Part shown: one piece after another, positions 53,869 to 62,803 of the stretch
How the letters are laid out: each line of letters starts with the position of its first letter
Position numbering within the stretch: the stretch's first letter is position 1
Origin: Halalkalibacter suaedae
GTDB lineage: Bacteria > Bacillota > Bacilli > Bacillales > Bacillaceae_D
Direction of reading: 5' to 3'
Assembly (NCBI RefSeq): GCF_017939705.1
Contig: NZ_JAGKSQ010000012.1
Span: forward strand, 1-64,000
Length of the DNA: 64,000 nucleotides
Made by a program: the position numbers and the translations under genes
Notes under the pieces: model-generated
The model's database searches: none
The model's input: the letters and a program-made list of their open reading frames with translations, nothing else
What the model was told of the DNA's origin: nothing

Positions 53869-53914
53869 AGCTTGTTGACAAAGCTCTTTGAAGAGCAGTC
53901 AGCAAGCTTTTTTA
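53869..53914 (+). terminator. Terminator of mntABCD
   Basis: AGCTTGTTGAC/GTCAGCAAGCT outer arms and GCTCTT/AAGAGC inner arms, followed by TTTTTT. Confidence 0.88.
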
Positions 53915-53934
53915 TTAGGAAGGCTATGACAGGA

Positions 53935-54018
53935 CCTTCGACTCCGCTACCGGGATGGGGGCACGCACCCTCCGGAGGGAATGGAACTAACCGGCTTAGC
54001 CGGTGGATTTTCACTGAA
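53935..54018 (+). repeat. Palindromic repeat family B, copy 3 (truncated)
   Basis: CTCCGCTACCGGGATGGGGG and the central AACCGGCTTAGCCGGTGG are kept; the right half found in the other two copies is missing. Confidence 0.75.
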
Positions 54019-54098
54019 ACAAGCTCCTTTTTATAAATTTGAGCAAGCAGCAATGTCTCAAATGTTTCAGGTTTTTTTACAGTTTGTAGAATTCTTTA

Positions 54099-54277
54099 CG
54101 GACATATGATCCCTTAAATCCTAATAATCCCCCCTTCTTAACACTGTTAGGGACATATGATCCGTTATTTCATATAAATCTTAGAAAAATGACAATCCAA
54201 ACACTGAATAAAGGATTAAATGTCCGTTACTACACGATTTTTTGTTTTTTTCCATTACTTAGCGGAACCAATGTCCG
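54099..54277. repeat. Four 18-bp repeat units, two direct then two inverted
   Basis: Units CGGACATATGATCCCTTA (54099-54116), GGGACATATGATCCGTTA (54150-54167), and on the minus strand CGGACATTTAATCCTTTA (54209-54226) and CGGACATTGGTTCCGCTA (54260-54277). Centre spacing 51, 59 and 51 bp, symmetric around the middle. Confidence 0.75.
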
Positions 54278-54566
54278 TAAGTAAAACTGAAATCTAAATC
54301 GCAGGGTTTCCTGTTTGTCGAGTACGTAAATGCAGGCACCCATTTTGGTCTTTTATATTTGTATATTGGCATGTGATTTTTTAAACCGTACCTTTTCAGA
54401 GTCCTCCCTTCCCCCCTGCAGTCAGTCACCCTATCCTCAATCGTAAGACTGAGAACAATCTTAAATATCGTTAGTTCCTAGAGTTACTCTGTCTACAGTC
54501 CGTATAAAGCAGCCACTGTTTTTTGTAAAATATCCCATTTACCCATTGACCGTACTTTTGTATTAG

Positions 54567-54586
54567 TGTACTATCATATTAGTACA
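54567..54586. promoter_or_regulatory. Operator for the GntR/YtrA-type regulator
   Basis: Perfect inverted repeat TGTACTA-N6-TAGTACA, 30 bp before the permease start and in the promoter area. Likely bound by the GntR-family protein encoded at 55414, giving autoregulation. Confidence 0.7.
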
Positions 54587-54615
54587 GTATAACAAAATTA
54601 TAAGGAGGTCATTTT

Positions 54616-55410
54616 ATGTCAGCTTGGTTCAGTTTAGTTAGGAAGGAAGTAAGAGTGGGGTTTGCGGCATTTCTAATTCCAATCATTGCTTTTATTATCA
54701 TTAGTGGGGTTGCTGCTTATTTCAGTTCAAACGCAGGATTTTCATTTGAATCGATAACGATTGTTGCAATGATTGCTACAGGGGTTCAAGTATTTTATCT
54801 CGTTTACTATCTGCTGCATAGTTTGCAATATGAAAAGAAACGCCTGCACTTGTGGCTCCACAATCCGATGCCTGGATACGCCCTCCTTCTCGCCAAAGTT
54901 GTATCGGGGTTATTCTTTATGGTCATCACCATGATCATAACGGCTTCCACCTTTCTCCTGTCATGGAATTACTCATCAACATTCAATCAAGAGCTGGCAG
55001 ATGTTAATGTTCTTGGCATTAGCCTATTTGGAGGTTCACATCTTATTTTAATAGCCTTAAGCTTTGCCGCTGTTTTCTTGTTCTTCTGGATGATCTTTCT
55101 CGCCATTCATTCAAAATTGGGAGGCTTTGTTAGTTTCGTTATGACGTTTGTACTTTTTATAGCTTTCGCAAGTATTGGTGAGTGGTTTTCAGGGACCGTC
55201 CTTGTTGAAACAATTACGTCATGGGGGCCAGTTCAATTCCCGGAACTAATCAATGGACTTAGCTTCACCGTTGATTCTGAAAGTACTGATGTAATGAGTG
55301 AAATCGGAGAAGTTAACCTGTATATCGGTGAATACATTTTTGAATCTGTCCTTGCCCTTCTCTTATTTCTGGGTGCTTGTTGGCTTCTTGAACGAAAGGT
55401 TGAGGTTTAA
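54616..55410 (+). CDS. ABC transporter membrane protein (YhcE-like)
   Basis: 264 residues with six membrane helices and no clear family motif beyond ABC-2 type architecture (LLHSLQYEKKRLHLWLHNPM between helices 2 and 3). It would be the membrane part of a transporter with the ATPase at 55790. AGGAGG lies 8 nt before the ATG. Order membrane protein, GntR regulator, ATPase matches B. subtilis yhcE-yhcF-yhcG. The substrate is unknown; cell-envelope stress roles have been suggested for related systems. Confidence 0.75.
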   Translation: MSAWFSLVRKEVRVGFAAFLIPIIAFIIISGVAAYFSSNAGFSFESITIVAMIATGVQVFYLVYYLLHSLQYEKKRLHLWLHNPMPGYALLLAKVVSGLFFMVITMIITASTFLLSWNYSSTFNQELADVNVLGISLFGGSHLILIALSFAAVFLFFWMIFLAIHSKLGGFVSFVMTFVLFIAFASIGEWFSGTVLVETITSWGPVQFPELINGLSFTVDSESTDVMSEIGEVNLYIGEYIFESVLALLLFLGACWLLERKVEV

Positions 55411-55413
55411 TCA

Positions 55414-55797
55414 ATGACAGATTTCAATGCTTCAAAACCAATTTATAGTCAATTAGCTGATCGAATAAACAAACAAATTCTTCGTGGTGAACTTAAGCCA
55501 GGTGATAAATTACTTTCAGTAAGAGAGATGGGTATTCAATCAAATGTTAATCCAAATACGGTTCAACGTACGTACCGTGAACTAGAAGGGATGAAAATTG
55601 TGGAGACAAAGCGAGGCCAAGGGACATTTGTGACTGAGGATCAAGCAATTTTAAATGAAATGAGAGAAAAATTAAAAGCAGAGGAAATCTCTCAATTTGT
55701 AGATGGTATGCATGAAATGGGCTATAGCAATACAGAAATCGAATCGGGTCTTCGGTCCTTTTTGAACAAGGTAAATGGAGGGATTACTCATGATTAG
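55414..55797 (+). CDS. GntR-family regulator, YtrA subfamily (YhcF-like)
   Basis: 127 residues: winged helix-turn-helix (PIYSQLADRINKQILRGELK, LLSVREMGIQSNVNPNTVQR) with only a short C-terminal dimerisation segment, the mark of the YtrA subfamily. Probably represses the operon through the palindrome at 54567-54586. Three bases after the membrane protein stop; its end overlaps the ATPase start by 8 nt. Confidence 0.88.
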   Translation: MTDFNASKPIYSQLADRINKQILRGELKPGDKLLSVREMGIQSNVNPNTVQRTYRELEGMKIVETKRGQGTFVTEDQAILNEMREKLKAEEISQFVDGMHEMGYSNTEIESGLRSFLNKVNGGITHD

Positions 55798-56482
55798 CAT
55801 TCAACATGTTTCTAAGAAGTTTCTATCTAAATCAGCTTTGGAAAATGTCAGTCTTGAGCTAGAATCAGGTAAAATTATCGGTCTTGTTGGGGAAAACGGC
55901 AGTGGAAAATCAACCACACTTAAACTAATTGCCGGTCTGAACAAACCGACTAAGGGAACGATTACGATTAATGGTGTCCCTTCGACTCATCGAATTGCTA
56001 ATCAAGTTGCCTATTTATCTGAACTGGATGAATACTATAGCTTCTACAACGTTGGTGAAACCATCGATTTCCACGCATCACAATTTCCAGATTTCAATAA
56101 AGAGAAGGCTGAAGAAATCAGGGAGTTTATGAACCTTGATAGGAATGCAAAATTAAAGCATCTATCAAAAGGGAATCGCGGACGGCTAAAAATCGTTCTA
56201 ACACTTGCTCGTGAAGTTCCAGTCATCTTAATGGACGAACCACTTTCTGGCCTAGATCCGATGGTTCGTGAATCAATCGTAAAAGGGTTAATCTCATTTA
56301 TTGATCTTGAAAAACAAGTTGTCCTCATTACAACACATGAAATCAAGGAAATTGAGACAATCCTCGATGATGTAATTGTCATTAAAGACGGCTCTATTAT
56401 TGGCCATCACAATGTCGAATCACTTCGCATTGAACAAAACATGGGTATCGTTGAATGGATGACGACAATTTATAATAGATAG
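55790..56482 (+). CDS. ABC transporter ATPase (YhcG-like)
   Basis: 230 residues. Walker A GENGSGKST, an unusual signature LSKGNRGR, Walker B VILMDEPLSGLD. This signature form is typical of the YhcG/YtrB group. Works with the membrane protein at 54616. ATG 55790 chosen (GGAGGG upstream). Followed by a terminator. Confidence 0.88.
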   Translation: MISIQHVSKKFLSKSALENVSLELESGKIIGLVGENGSGKSTTLKLIAGLNKPTKGTITINGVPSTHRIANQVAYLSELDEYYSFYNVGETIDFHASQFPDFNKEKAEEIREFMNLDRNAKLKHLSKGNRGRLKIVLTLAREVPVILMDEPLSGLDPMVRESIVKGLISFIDLEKQVVLITTHEIKEIETILDDVIVIKDGSIIGHHNVESLRIEQNMGIVEWMTTIYNR

Positions 56483-56789
56483 TAAGAGAGGCCACTAAGG
56501 AAAGGTATGATTTTCACCTTTCCTAGTGGCCTTTAAGCAATGAGCGGAACCGTTGCGTTCTCTTAAGCTTGCTATGAGTGGGGGTTTCATAGCAGGCGTG
56601 CAACGTGTGGAGCCATTGCTGCTTCCTCGAATCTGCCAAAGGGACTCTTTCAGTGGCCTCATGCAAAAGCCAAAGGGGACCCAAAAGTCACGAAGCACGA
56701 GGATACTCAGCGGCGTCCCTATGCCCTACCCCTTCGTTCGTTTTTTTGTTAGTGACTTTTGTCCCGGCCCTCTTTTTTCTTTTAGTTGA
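56483..56789. other. Intergenic region with terminator and an imperfect inverted repeat
   Basis: After the terminator (56490-56534) the sequence is GC-richer than its surroundings. GGGACCCAAAAGTCAC (from 56679) and GTGACTTTTGTCCC (to 56765) form an inverted repeat about 85 bp across. Frames here have no ribosome sites. Confidence 0.6.
56490..56534 (+). terminator. Terminator of the YhcEFG-like operon
   Basis: GGCCACTA.GGAAAGGT and ACCTTTCC.TAGTGGCC arms followed by TTTAA; also usable by the nitroreductase gene on the other strand. Confidence 0.85.
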
Positions 56790-57359
56790 TTATTCCATCC
56801 ATGTTGTATGTTCTTCAAACCCTTTATTAATCTTTTTCCCTGGCTCCATATTTGGATATCCAATATATAAAAAGGCAACTAACTCACCTTGAGGTGATAA
56901 TTTGAAAAATTCCTTCACCTTTTTATCGTAGCAAATCGGTCCTGTTCTCCAAACCGCACCTAATCCTAATGCATGAATCGCTAGAAGCATATTCTGAACC
57001 GCTGCATGTACAGCTGCATGTTCTTCTTGTAAAATGACATTTTTCTTATCTGTTGGTTCAACACCAACAGCAATAATAACCGGAGCCCTAAGTGGATTCT
57101 TCCTTTGTCTCTCAATTTTTTTTAGATCGTCTTCAGAAGGAGGGTCGGCACATGTTGATTGAGTAATCTCTGCGAGTACATCTCCTAGTCTATTCCTAGC
57201 ATCTCCTTCAAGAACGAAAAAACGCCAAGGTTCTGTTCGGTGATGATTAGGTGCGTACGTCCCTGCTTCAAGTATCTGTTCAATTAAATCGCGTGATACG
57301 GCGTCCTCTTTCACCAGACCAATACTTCTTCTAGCTTTAAGCACTTCCATTAAATCCAT
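56790..57359 (-). CDS. Nitroreductase family protein
   Basis: 189 residues, FMN-dependent nitroreductase fold: VLKARRSIGLVKEDAVSRDL, AGTYAPNHHRTEPWRFFVLE, GLGAVWRTGPICYDKKVKEF, AFLYIGYPNMEPGK. Resembles the YdjA/YfhC subgroup. Uses NAD(P)H to reduce nitro compounds or related electrophiles; natural substrate unknown. GGGTGATG lies just before the ATG. Confidence 0.88.
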   Translation of the reverse strand: MDLMEVLKARRSIGLVKEDAVSRDLIEQILEAGTYAPNHHRTEPWRFFVLEGDARNRLGDVLAEITQSTCADPPSEDDLKKIERQRKNPLRAPVIIAVGVEPTDKKNVILQEEHAAVHAAVQNMLLAIHALGLGAVWRTGPICYDKKVKEFFKLSPQGELVAFLYIGYPNMEPGKKINKGFEEHTTWME

Positions 57360-57544
57360 TTCATCACCCTATTCTTTTTTATCATTTTTCTTATGCAATT
57401 TCTATAATACTAACATATTCCGATATATACAAAGATGGGATAGGATTGCGGATAAATAGTTATTATCTTCTTTACTAAGTCCTAAGATCTACCTCATATT
57501 ATCTCATTAAAATACTTGCTCACGATAATATCTGAAAATTTCCA

Positions 57545-57573
57545 TTGACAACTTACTAATAAATTAATATCAT
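57545..57573 (+). promoter_or_regulatory. Promoter of the siderophore uptake operon
   Basis: TTGACA (57545-57550), 17-nt spacer, TATCAT (57568-57573). Start expected near 57580. Confidence 0.8.
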
Positions 57574-57585
57574 TATTAGTGTTAA

Positions 57586-57600
57586 TGATAATCATTATCA
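57586..57600. promoter_or_regulatory. Fur box of the siderophore uptake operon
   Basis: TGATAATCATTATCA, a perfect 7-1-7 Fur operator, just after the predicted start of transcription. Confidence 0.92.
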
Positions 57601-57777
57601 AATGAGGGAGGGTCAAAGTCACTATTCATCCATTCTCTGATTGCTAATTTATAATCCAATAGCATCAGAACAGAAACTCTCGGACCAGTTCTCTAAAATT
57701 GAAAAAGGTACTGTAGTGTCTGTAGTGTAATTTAGGATTAAAGAAAAAATAAAATTGATGATAAGGATTGGTATAAA

Positions 57778-58854
57778 ATGACTAGAAAACGTAACTCATT
57801 ATTTACTCTATTACTTTCCGTTGCAATCATGATAATGTTAGTTGGTTGTGCAACTGAAGGAACCGATTCTACAGAAGCTCCAGCTGAAAATGATTCAGCG
57901 AGTACAGATACAACTGAAACTGAAGAAACAGCAGAAGATACTACTGAATACCCAATTGTGGTTACACATGCTTTTGGGGAAACAGTTATTGAAGAAAAGC
58001 CTGAACGCGTTGCTACAATTGCATGGTCAAACCATGATGTTGCTCTAGCTCTAGGTGTTGTTCCAGTTGGTTTTTCAGCTGCAAACTATGGTGTTCAAGA
58101 CGGTAGCGGAGTATTACCTTGGACAGCAGAGAAGTTAACGGAGCTTGGTGAAGATAGCCCTACTATCTATCAAGATACTGACGGTTTAGACTTTGAAGCT
58201 ATTGCAGATTCTGCTCCAGATGTTATTCTTGCAGCATACTCAGGTATTACTCAAGAACAATATGACACATTAAGTGAAATTGCTCCAGTTGTTGCCTACC
58301 AAGAGAAGCCATGGGTTGCTTCTTGGCGTGAACAAATTACATTTAACTCAATGGGTATGGGAATGGCCGCTGAAGGTGAGCAACTGATTGCTGATACGGA
58401 GAAATTAATTCAAGATAAAGTAAGTGAGTATCCTGAACTTGAGGGTAAAAAAGCTGCATTCCTGAGTGTTAACGGTGCTGATTTATCTTCATTTTACATC
58501 TATTCAACAGGAGATCCACGTGGTGAATTCCTAACTGAGCTTGGAATGGAATACCCTGAAAGTATTACAAGTCAAATGACAGATGGTAATTTCTTTATTC
58601 AAGTAAGTGCTGAAAATGCTGATATGCTTAATGATCTTGACATCTTCGTTTCTTATGGAAATGCCGATACACTTGCAGCATTGCAAGCTGACCCAATCTT
58701 CGGAGAAATTCCAGCTGTAAAAAGAGGTTCAGTCGTAATTATTGAAGATAATACTCCACTTGCAGCCGCAGGAACTCCAAGTACACTTTCAATTGAATAT
58801 ACGATTGACGAGTACTTAACATTACTTTCGGAAGCTGTAAGCAAAGTAGAATAA
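57778..58854 (+). CDS. Iron-siderophore-binding lipoprotein
   Basis: 358 residues. Lipobox LVGC with Cys24, then a 35-residue Thr/Glu/Ser-rich linker and a type III periplasmic-binding fold (Peripla_BP_2): VVTHAFGETVIEEKPERVAT, ALGVVPVGFSAANYG, FEAIADSAPDVILAAYSGIT. It binds a ferric siderophore outside the cell; which one is not evident. AAGGA lies 10 nt before the ATG. First gene of a four-gene Fur-controlled operon. Confidence 0.9.
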   Translation: MTRKRNSLFTLLLSVAIMIMLVGCATEGTDSTEAPAENDSASTDTTETEETAEDTTEYPIVVTHAFGETVIEEKPERVATIAWSNHDVALALGVVPVGFSAANYGVQDGSGVLPWTAEKLTELGEDSPTIYQDTDGLDFEAIADSAPDVILAAYSGITQEQYDTLSEIAPVVAYQEKPWVASWREQITFNSMGMGMAAEGEQLIADTEKLIQDKVSEYPELEGKKAAFLSVNGADLSSFYIYSTGDPRGEFLTELGMEYPESITSQMTDGNFFIQVSAENADMLNDLDIFVSYGNADTLAALQADPIFGEIPAVKRGSVVIIEDNTPLAAAGTPSTLSIEYTIDEYLTLLSEAVSKVE

Positions 58855-58855
58855 A

Positions 58856-59890
58856 ATGAATCAAATACCCGCTACAGAAAATAAGCAGTTACTTATACCG
58901 AGGCATTTCATAAAAGTGTTCATACTAACTATGGTCTTACTTGGTATATGTGTATTGGCTTCTCTTGCTTTTGGGTCTCGTGCTGTTGGATGGAATGAGC
59001 TAATGAATGGCTTATTTCATCCAGAAGTACAGTCCCACGGAGCAAATGTTGTGCGCCAAAGAATTGCTAGAACGATATTTAGTCTAATGTGTGGTGCTGC
59101 ACTAGGAGTTTCTGGAGCTCTTATGCAATCAGTTACACGTAATCCTATTGCGGACCCTAGTATACTAGGAGTTAACACTGGGGCAGCACTCTTTGTCGTT
59201 TTTGGGATTTCCTTTTTAAATATTGGAACTGCTAGTCAATATATTTGGCTTGCCCTACTAGGAGCAATCTTAACTGCCATTTTTGTATTCGGAATTGGTT
59301 CGATGGGGAGTGGCGGTGCCACGCCCCTTAAACTCGTTTTAGCAGGTGCAGCTACAAGTGCGGCGTTATCATCACTTGTAATGGCAATCATGATTCCTCG
59401 CTCAAACGTCATGGATCAATTTAGATTTTGGCAGGTAGGTAGTGTTGGAGCTGGAAATTGGGATTCAATCTCGTTGTTTATTCCTTTTCTTGTTGTAGGA
59501 TTACTAATAGCTTTCTTCTGTGCCCCAGCGCTAAATGCATTGGCATTAGGTGATGAAGTTGCTTCAGGACTTGGAGTACGCACTGGCACTCTTAGACTTA
59601 TTGCAGCTTTTGGTGGTGTGCTCTTGTGTGGCGTTGCTACTGCACTGGCAGGTCCTATTGGCTTTATAGGATTATTATCAACACATGTTATTCGACTCGT
59701 TCTAGGTCCAGATTTGCGATACATTATCCCAATGTCTGCTCTATCAGGAGCGATCATATTAACAGTATCGGATGTATTTGGTCGGATTTTAGGAAGTCCT
59801 GGTGAGCTAGAGGTTGGTGTGGTCACTGCCTTTGTTGGTGCCCCTATCTTAATCTTAATTACAATGAAAGCGAAAATGCGTGCATTATGA
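58856..59890 (+). CDS. Iron-siderophore ABC permease 1 (FecCD family)
   Basis: 344 residues, about ten helices: RIARTIFSLMCGAALGVSGA, NPIADPSILGVNTGAA, LAGPIGFIGLLSTHVIRLVL. Forms the channel with the next permease. Starts one base after the binding-protein stop without a clear ribosome site, so it is probably coupled. Confidence 0.93.
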   Translation: MNQIPATENKQLLIPRHFIKVFILTMVLLGICVLASLAFGSRAVGWNELMNGLFHPEVQSHGANVVRQRIARTIFSLMCGAALGVSGALMQSVTRNPIADPSILGVNTGAALFVVFGISFLNIGTASQYIWLALLGAILTAIFVFGIGSMGSGGATPLKLVLAGAATSAALSSLVMAIMIPRSNVMDQFRFWQVGSVGAGNWDSISLFIPFLVVGLLIAFFCAPALNALALGDEVASGLGVRTGTLRLIAAFGGVLLCGVATALAGPIGFIGLLSTHVIRLVLGPDLRYIIPMSALSGAIILTVSDVFGRILGSPGELEVGVVTAFVGAPILILITMKAKMRAL

Positions 59891-60918
59891 TAAATGAATC
59901 TATGAATCTTATAAAAGTTGGCAGAACAAAAAGACTTCGTCGTTTTTACCTTATGACCTCCTTGCTAGCAGTTATTGCATTTGCACTTTGTTGTACTATG
60001 CTTATGTTAGGAAACACGATTTATCCTGTTATGGATGTAATTCGTGTTCTATTGGGGGAAGATATAAAAGGAGCATCATTCGCTGTCGGAACGATTCGTT
60101 TTCCGAGAATGGTTGCAGGTGTTTTTGCTGGATTTGCATTTGGAGTTTCTGGCTATGTCTTCCAGACTATGTTAAGAAACCCTCTAGCAAACCCCAATGT
60201 AATCGGTATCACAGCTGGTTCAAGTGCAGCGGCTGTTTTTTGTATCATCGTACTTCAGGCAAGTAATATGGTTGTTTCGATTGCTTCTGTTATCGGGGGG
60301 CTTGTTACAGTAATTGCTATTTTTGCCTTATCAAGAGGAACGTCATTTTCAATAGGAAGATTAATTTTAATAGGGATTGGCATTCAAGCAATGCTAAACG
60401 CTGTCGTATCGTATCTATTACTCATTGGTCAAGAACACGACATCCCAACTGCAATGAGATGGCTAACTGGTAGTCTTAACGGAATGAAAATGGAGACACT
60501 TTATCCTCTTATCGTAACTGTCCTTATCTTTGCACCTATTATCATTGCACTTGGAAAACGATTAGATATGTTAGAGCTCGGAGAACAAGCAGCAACCTCA
60601 CTTGGAATCCATACTGACAAGACACGCCTTTTCCTTGTGATTAGTTCTGTACTAATTATTGCGTTAGCAACTGCTTCAACAGGACCTATTGCATTTGTTG
60701 CCTTTCTTTCAGGTCCTATTGCAAAAAGGTTAGTTGGCGTTGGATTTTCAAGCGTTATTCCAGCAGGACTTGTTGGGATCATTTTAGTTTTAGCATCGGA
60801 TCTTATTGGACAATTCGCTTTCGTTACTAGATACCCTGTAGGTGTCATTACAGGTATTCTAGGTGCTCCTTATCTGATCTATCTGCTAATCCGAATGAAT
60901 CGAAAGGGAGATTTATAA
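59887..60918 (+). CDS. Iron-siderophore ABC permease 2 (FecCD family)
   Basis: 343 residues, about ten helices: RFPRMVAGVFAGFAFGVSGY, NPLANPNVIGITAGSSAAAV, TGPIAFVAFLSGPIAKRLVG. Overlaps permease 1 by 4 nt (ATGA) and the ATPase by one base. Confidence 0.93.
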   Translation: MINESMNLIKVGRTKRLRRFYLMTSLLAVIAFALCCTMLMLGNTIYPVMDVIRVLLGEDIKGASFAVGTIRFPRMVAGVFAGFAFGVSGYVFQTMLRNPLANPNVIGITAGSSAAAVFCIIVLQASNMVVSIASVIGGLVTVIAIFALSRGTSFSIGRLILIGIGIQAMLNAVVSYLLLIGQEHDIPTAMRWLTGSLNGMKMETLYPLIVTVLIFAPIIIALGKRLDMLELGEQAATSLGIHTDKTRLFLVISSVLIIALATASTGPIAFVAFLSGPIAKRLVGVGFSSVIPAGLVGIILVLASDLIGQFAFVTRYPVGVITGILGAPYLIYLLIRMNRKGDL

Positions 60919-61757
60919 TGAAACCGACACATATTTTTCAAACTGAAGGAATCACTGCTGGATACGAAAATAAAATGATTCTACATGATGTGAGTATTTC
61001 GATCCCTAGCAACCAAATTAGTATTATTATTGGAGCTAACGGATGTGGAAAATCAACACTTCTTAAAACGATGGCTAAGCTCATTAAACCCACGTCTGGT
61101 CAAGTAACGATGGACGGAAAACCAATTAATAAGATTCCACCAAAGCAATTGGCTCGTGTGTTAGGTCTCCTGCCTCAATCACCTATTGTTCCTGAGGGGA
61201 TCACCGTTGCAGATCTAGTTGGTCGCGGCAGGTACCCACACCAATCATTTCTAAAAGGCTGGACACAGAAGGATTATGAGGCAGTAACCGAGGCAATGGA
61301 AATGATGAATATTACTCAGTTTGCTGATCGACATATTGATGAGCTTTCTGGCGGTCAAAGACAGCGTGTATGGATTGCCATGGCTCTAGCTCAACAAACA
61401 GATATCTTATTTCTTGATGAACCAACAACCTTTTTAGATATTACCTATCAAATCGAAATTCTTGATCTGCTAACAGACCTCAATCGAAAACTCGGAACAA
61501 CGATTGTCATGGTCCTACATGATATCAATTTGTCAGCTCGTTATGCAGATTATATATTTGCTCTTCATCAAGGAAAGCTTGTCGAAGAAGGTGAACCTTC
61601 AAAGATAATTACAAGTGAGCTAATTAAAGATATTTTTGGACTTCATTGCACGGTAATCGAAGACCCCGTTTCGGGCTCTCCTTCTGTTGTACCAATAGGA
61701 AGGCATCATGCTAATTTTTATATGGATAAGCAAACTTACGGTGCCGAGTTATCTTAA
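60918..61757 (+). CDS. Iron-siderophore ABC ATPase (FecE/FhuC type)
   Basis: 279 residues. Walker A GANGCGKST, signature LSGGQRQR, Walker B ILFLDEPTTFLD, His in VLHDINLSARYADY. Energises the two permeases. Last gene of the operon; terminator follows. Confidence 0.94.
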   Translation: MKPTHIFQTEGITAGYENKMILHDVSISIPSNQISIIIGANGCGKSTLLKTMAKLIKPTSGQVTMDGKPINKIPPKQLARVLGLLPQSPIVPEGITVADLVGRGRYPHQSFLKGWTQKDYEAVTEAMEMMNITQFADRHIDELSGGQRQRVWIAMALAQQTDILFLDEPTTFLDITYQIEILDLLTDLNRKLGTTIVMVLHDINLSARYADYIFALHQGKLVEEGEPSKIITSELIKDIFGLHCTVIEDPVSGSPSVVPIGRHHANFYMDKQTYGAELS

Positions 61758-61763
61758 AAGTAA

Positions 61764-61811
61764 TTCCTGCCCCAACTACACATTACTGTAGTGGGGGCAG
61801 GAATTTTTTTG
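61764..61811 (+). terminator. Terminator of the siderophore operon
   Basis: TTCCTGCCCC.ACTACA / TGTAGT.GGGGCAGGAA arms followed by TTTTTTT. Confidence 0.92.
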
Positions 61812-61816
61812 TTTTT

Positions 61817-62695
61817 TTAATAATGGAGTTTAAGGAATTCTTTTATCTCTTTATTTATATTGACCAGATGCACCTCTGAGGGAAAATGTCCCATCCCATA
61901 TGTGATAAAACCCTTTAGGTTCGGGATGATTTCTTTTGCCGCTTTATAAATTTTACTCTGGGGAAAGAACACATCTTTCTTTCCTGCTATAACTAACGTC
62001 GGTGCTTGATAGTTACTTAATTCATCCTTCTCAGTCAATTTAGGCATATCCTGTTCAAGCTTTACATGCTTAAACACATCACCAATGATTATCTTATCGA
62101 TCTCCTTCATACTACTCGCGGACATCCGTCCCGTGATCTCAATTAGATATTTCTGTGATGACGTTAGATTAAAAAGGACTAGTGGAATGAGTATTTCCTT
62201 AATCATCTTCAATTTTGACCCTAAACGGAATCCTGCTGGTGAAACTAATACAGCACAATCAATTTTCTCCGGCATATAGGTAGCTAATCTTAATATAATT
62301 CCCGCCCCGTACGAGGGCCCAATAAATGCACATCGCTTGATCGTAAAGAAATCCATAAGTTCCTCGCTCCATTGCGCAAAGCTTTGATCTTTTGCTGAGA
62401 CTCTATTTTCATCGCTATAACCCGGATGTCCAATTGTGTCCGGTGCATATACTCTGTAGGTTTCCACCAATGGTGCAAACCAAGATAATGTCATAGGATT
62501 AATACAATTCCCTCCTTGAAAAATAAAAAGCGGCTTACCGTCTTTCGGACCTGCCACAAGTACATGTGTCTTCCCAAAACTGGTATCTACATATACCCGT
62601 TCAACATCAAAACGAAAAGAGTCTAAATAGTGCTCATAGTGTTTTTGAATTCCCTTTTTCCCCTCATTACTTTTATAGATCGTTCCGTGACCCAT
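61817..62695 (-). CDS. Alpha/beta hydrolase
   Basis: 292 residues, alpha/beta-hydrolase fold. The nucleophile elbow is FIGPSYGAGI (Ser in GPSYG); acid Asp in IAGKKDVFFP and His in GMGHFPSEVH complete the triad. The oxyanion segment FQGGNCINP follows strand 3. Cytosolic; substrate unknown. Start is uncertain: ATG 62695 has AGAGGTG 6 nt upstream; ATG 62764 has GGGGGA at a good distance and would add 23 residues. Confidence 0.82.
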   Translation of the reverse strand: MGHGTIYKSNEGKKGIQKHYEHYLDSFRFDVERVYVDTSFGKTHVLVAGPKDGKPLFIFQGGNCINPMTLSWFAPLVETYRVYAPDTIGHPGYSDENRVSAKDQSFAQWSEELMDFFTIKRCAFIGPSYGAGIILRLATYMPEKIDCAVLVSPAGFRLGSKLKMIKEILIPLVLFNLTSSQKYLIEITGRMSASSMKEIDKIIIGDVFKHVKLEQDMPKLTEKDELSNYQAPTLVIAGKKDVFFPQSKIYKAAKEIIPNLKGFITYGMGHFPSEVHLVNINKEIKEFLKLHY

Positions 62696-62803
62696 GCATA
62701 CACCTCTATTTTTATTTGTCTCTTTAATAGACAGCATGTGTGAAAGAAAGGTTTCATTTTTCATAAAGATTCCCCCACAATGCTCAAAATCCGTTAAATG
62801 CAT

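Larger units (their letters stand above)
53850..54615. other. Gene-free interval (766 bp) with terminator, repeat B3 and a four-unit repeat cluster
   Basis: No credible gene. It holds the mntD terminator, a truncated family B repeat, four copies of an 18-bp motif in symmetric order, and the GntR operator. Confidence 0.8.
57360..57777. other. Intergenic region with Fur-controlled promoter and long leader
   Basis: Holds the promoter and Fur box at 57545-57600 and then about 175 nt of untranslated leader; no gene, no terminator-like hairpin is obvious. Confidence 0.75.

Noticed and set aside
54099-54277. CRISPR array
   Set aside because: Only four degenerate units, two of them inverted, with no Cas genes nearby.
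56553-56892. Overlapping plus-strand frames after the YhcG-like gene
   Set aside because: No ribosome sites; they overlap the inverted repeat and the end of the nitroreductase gene.
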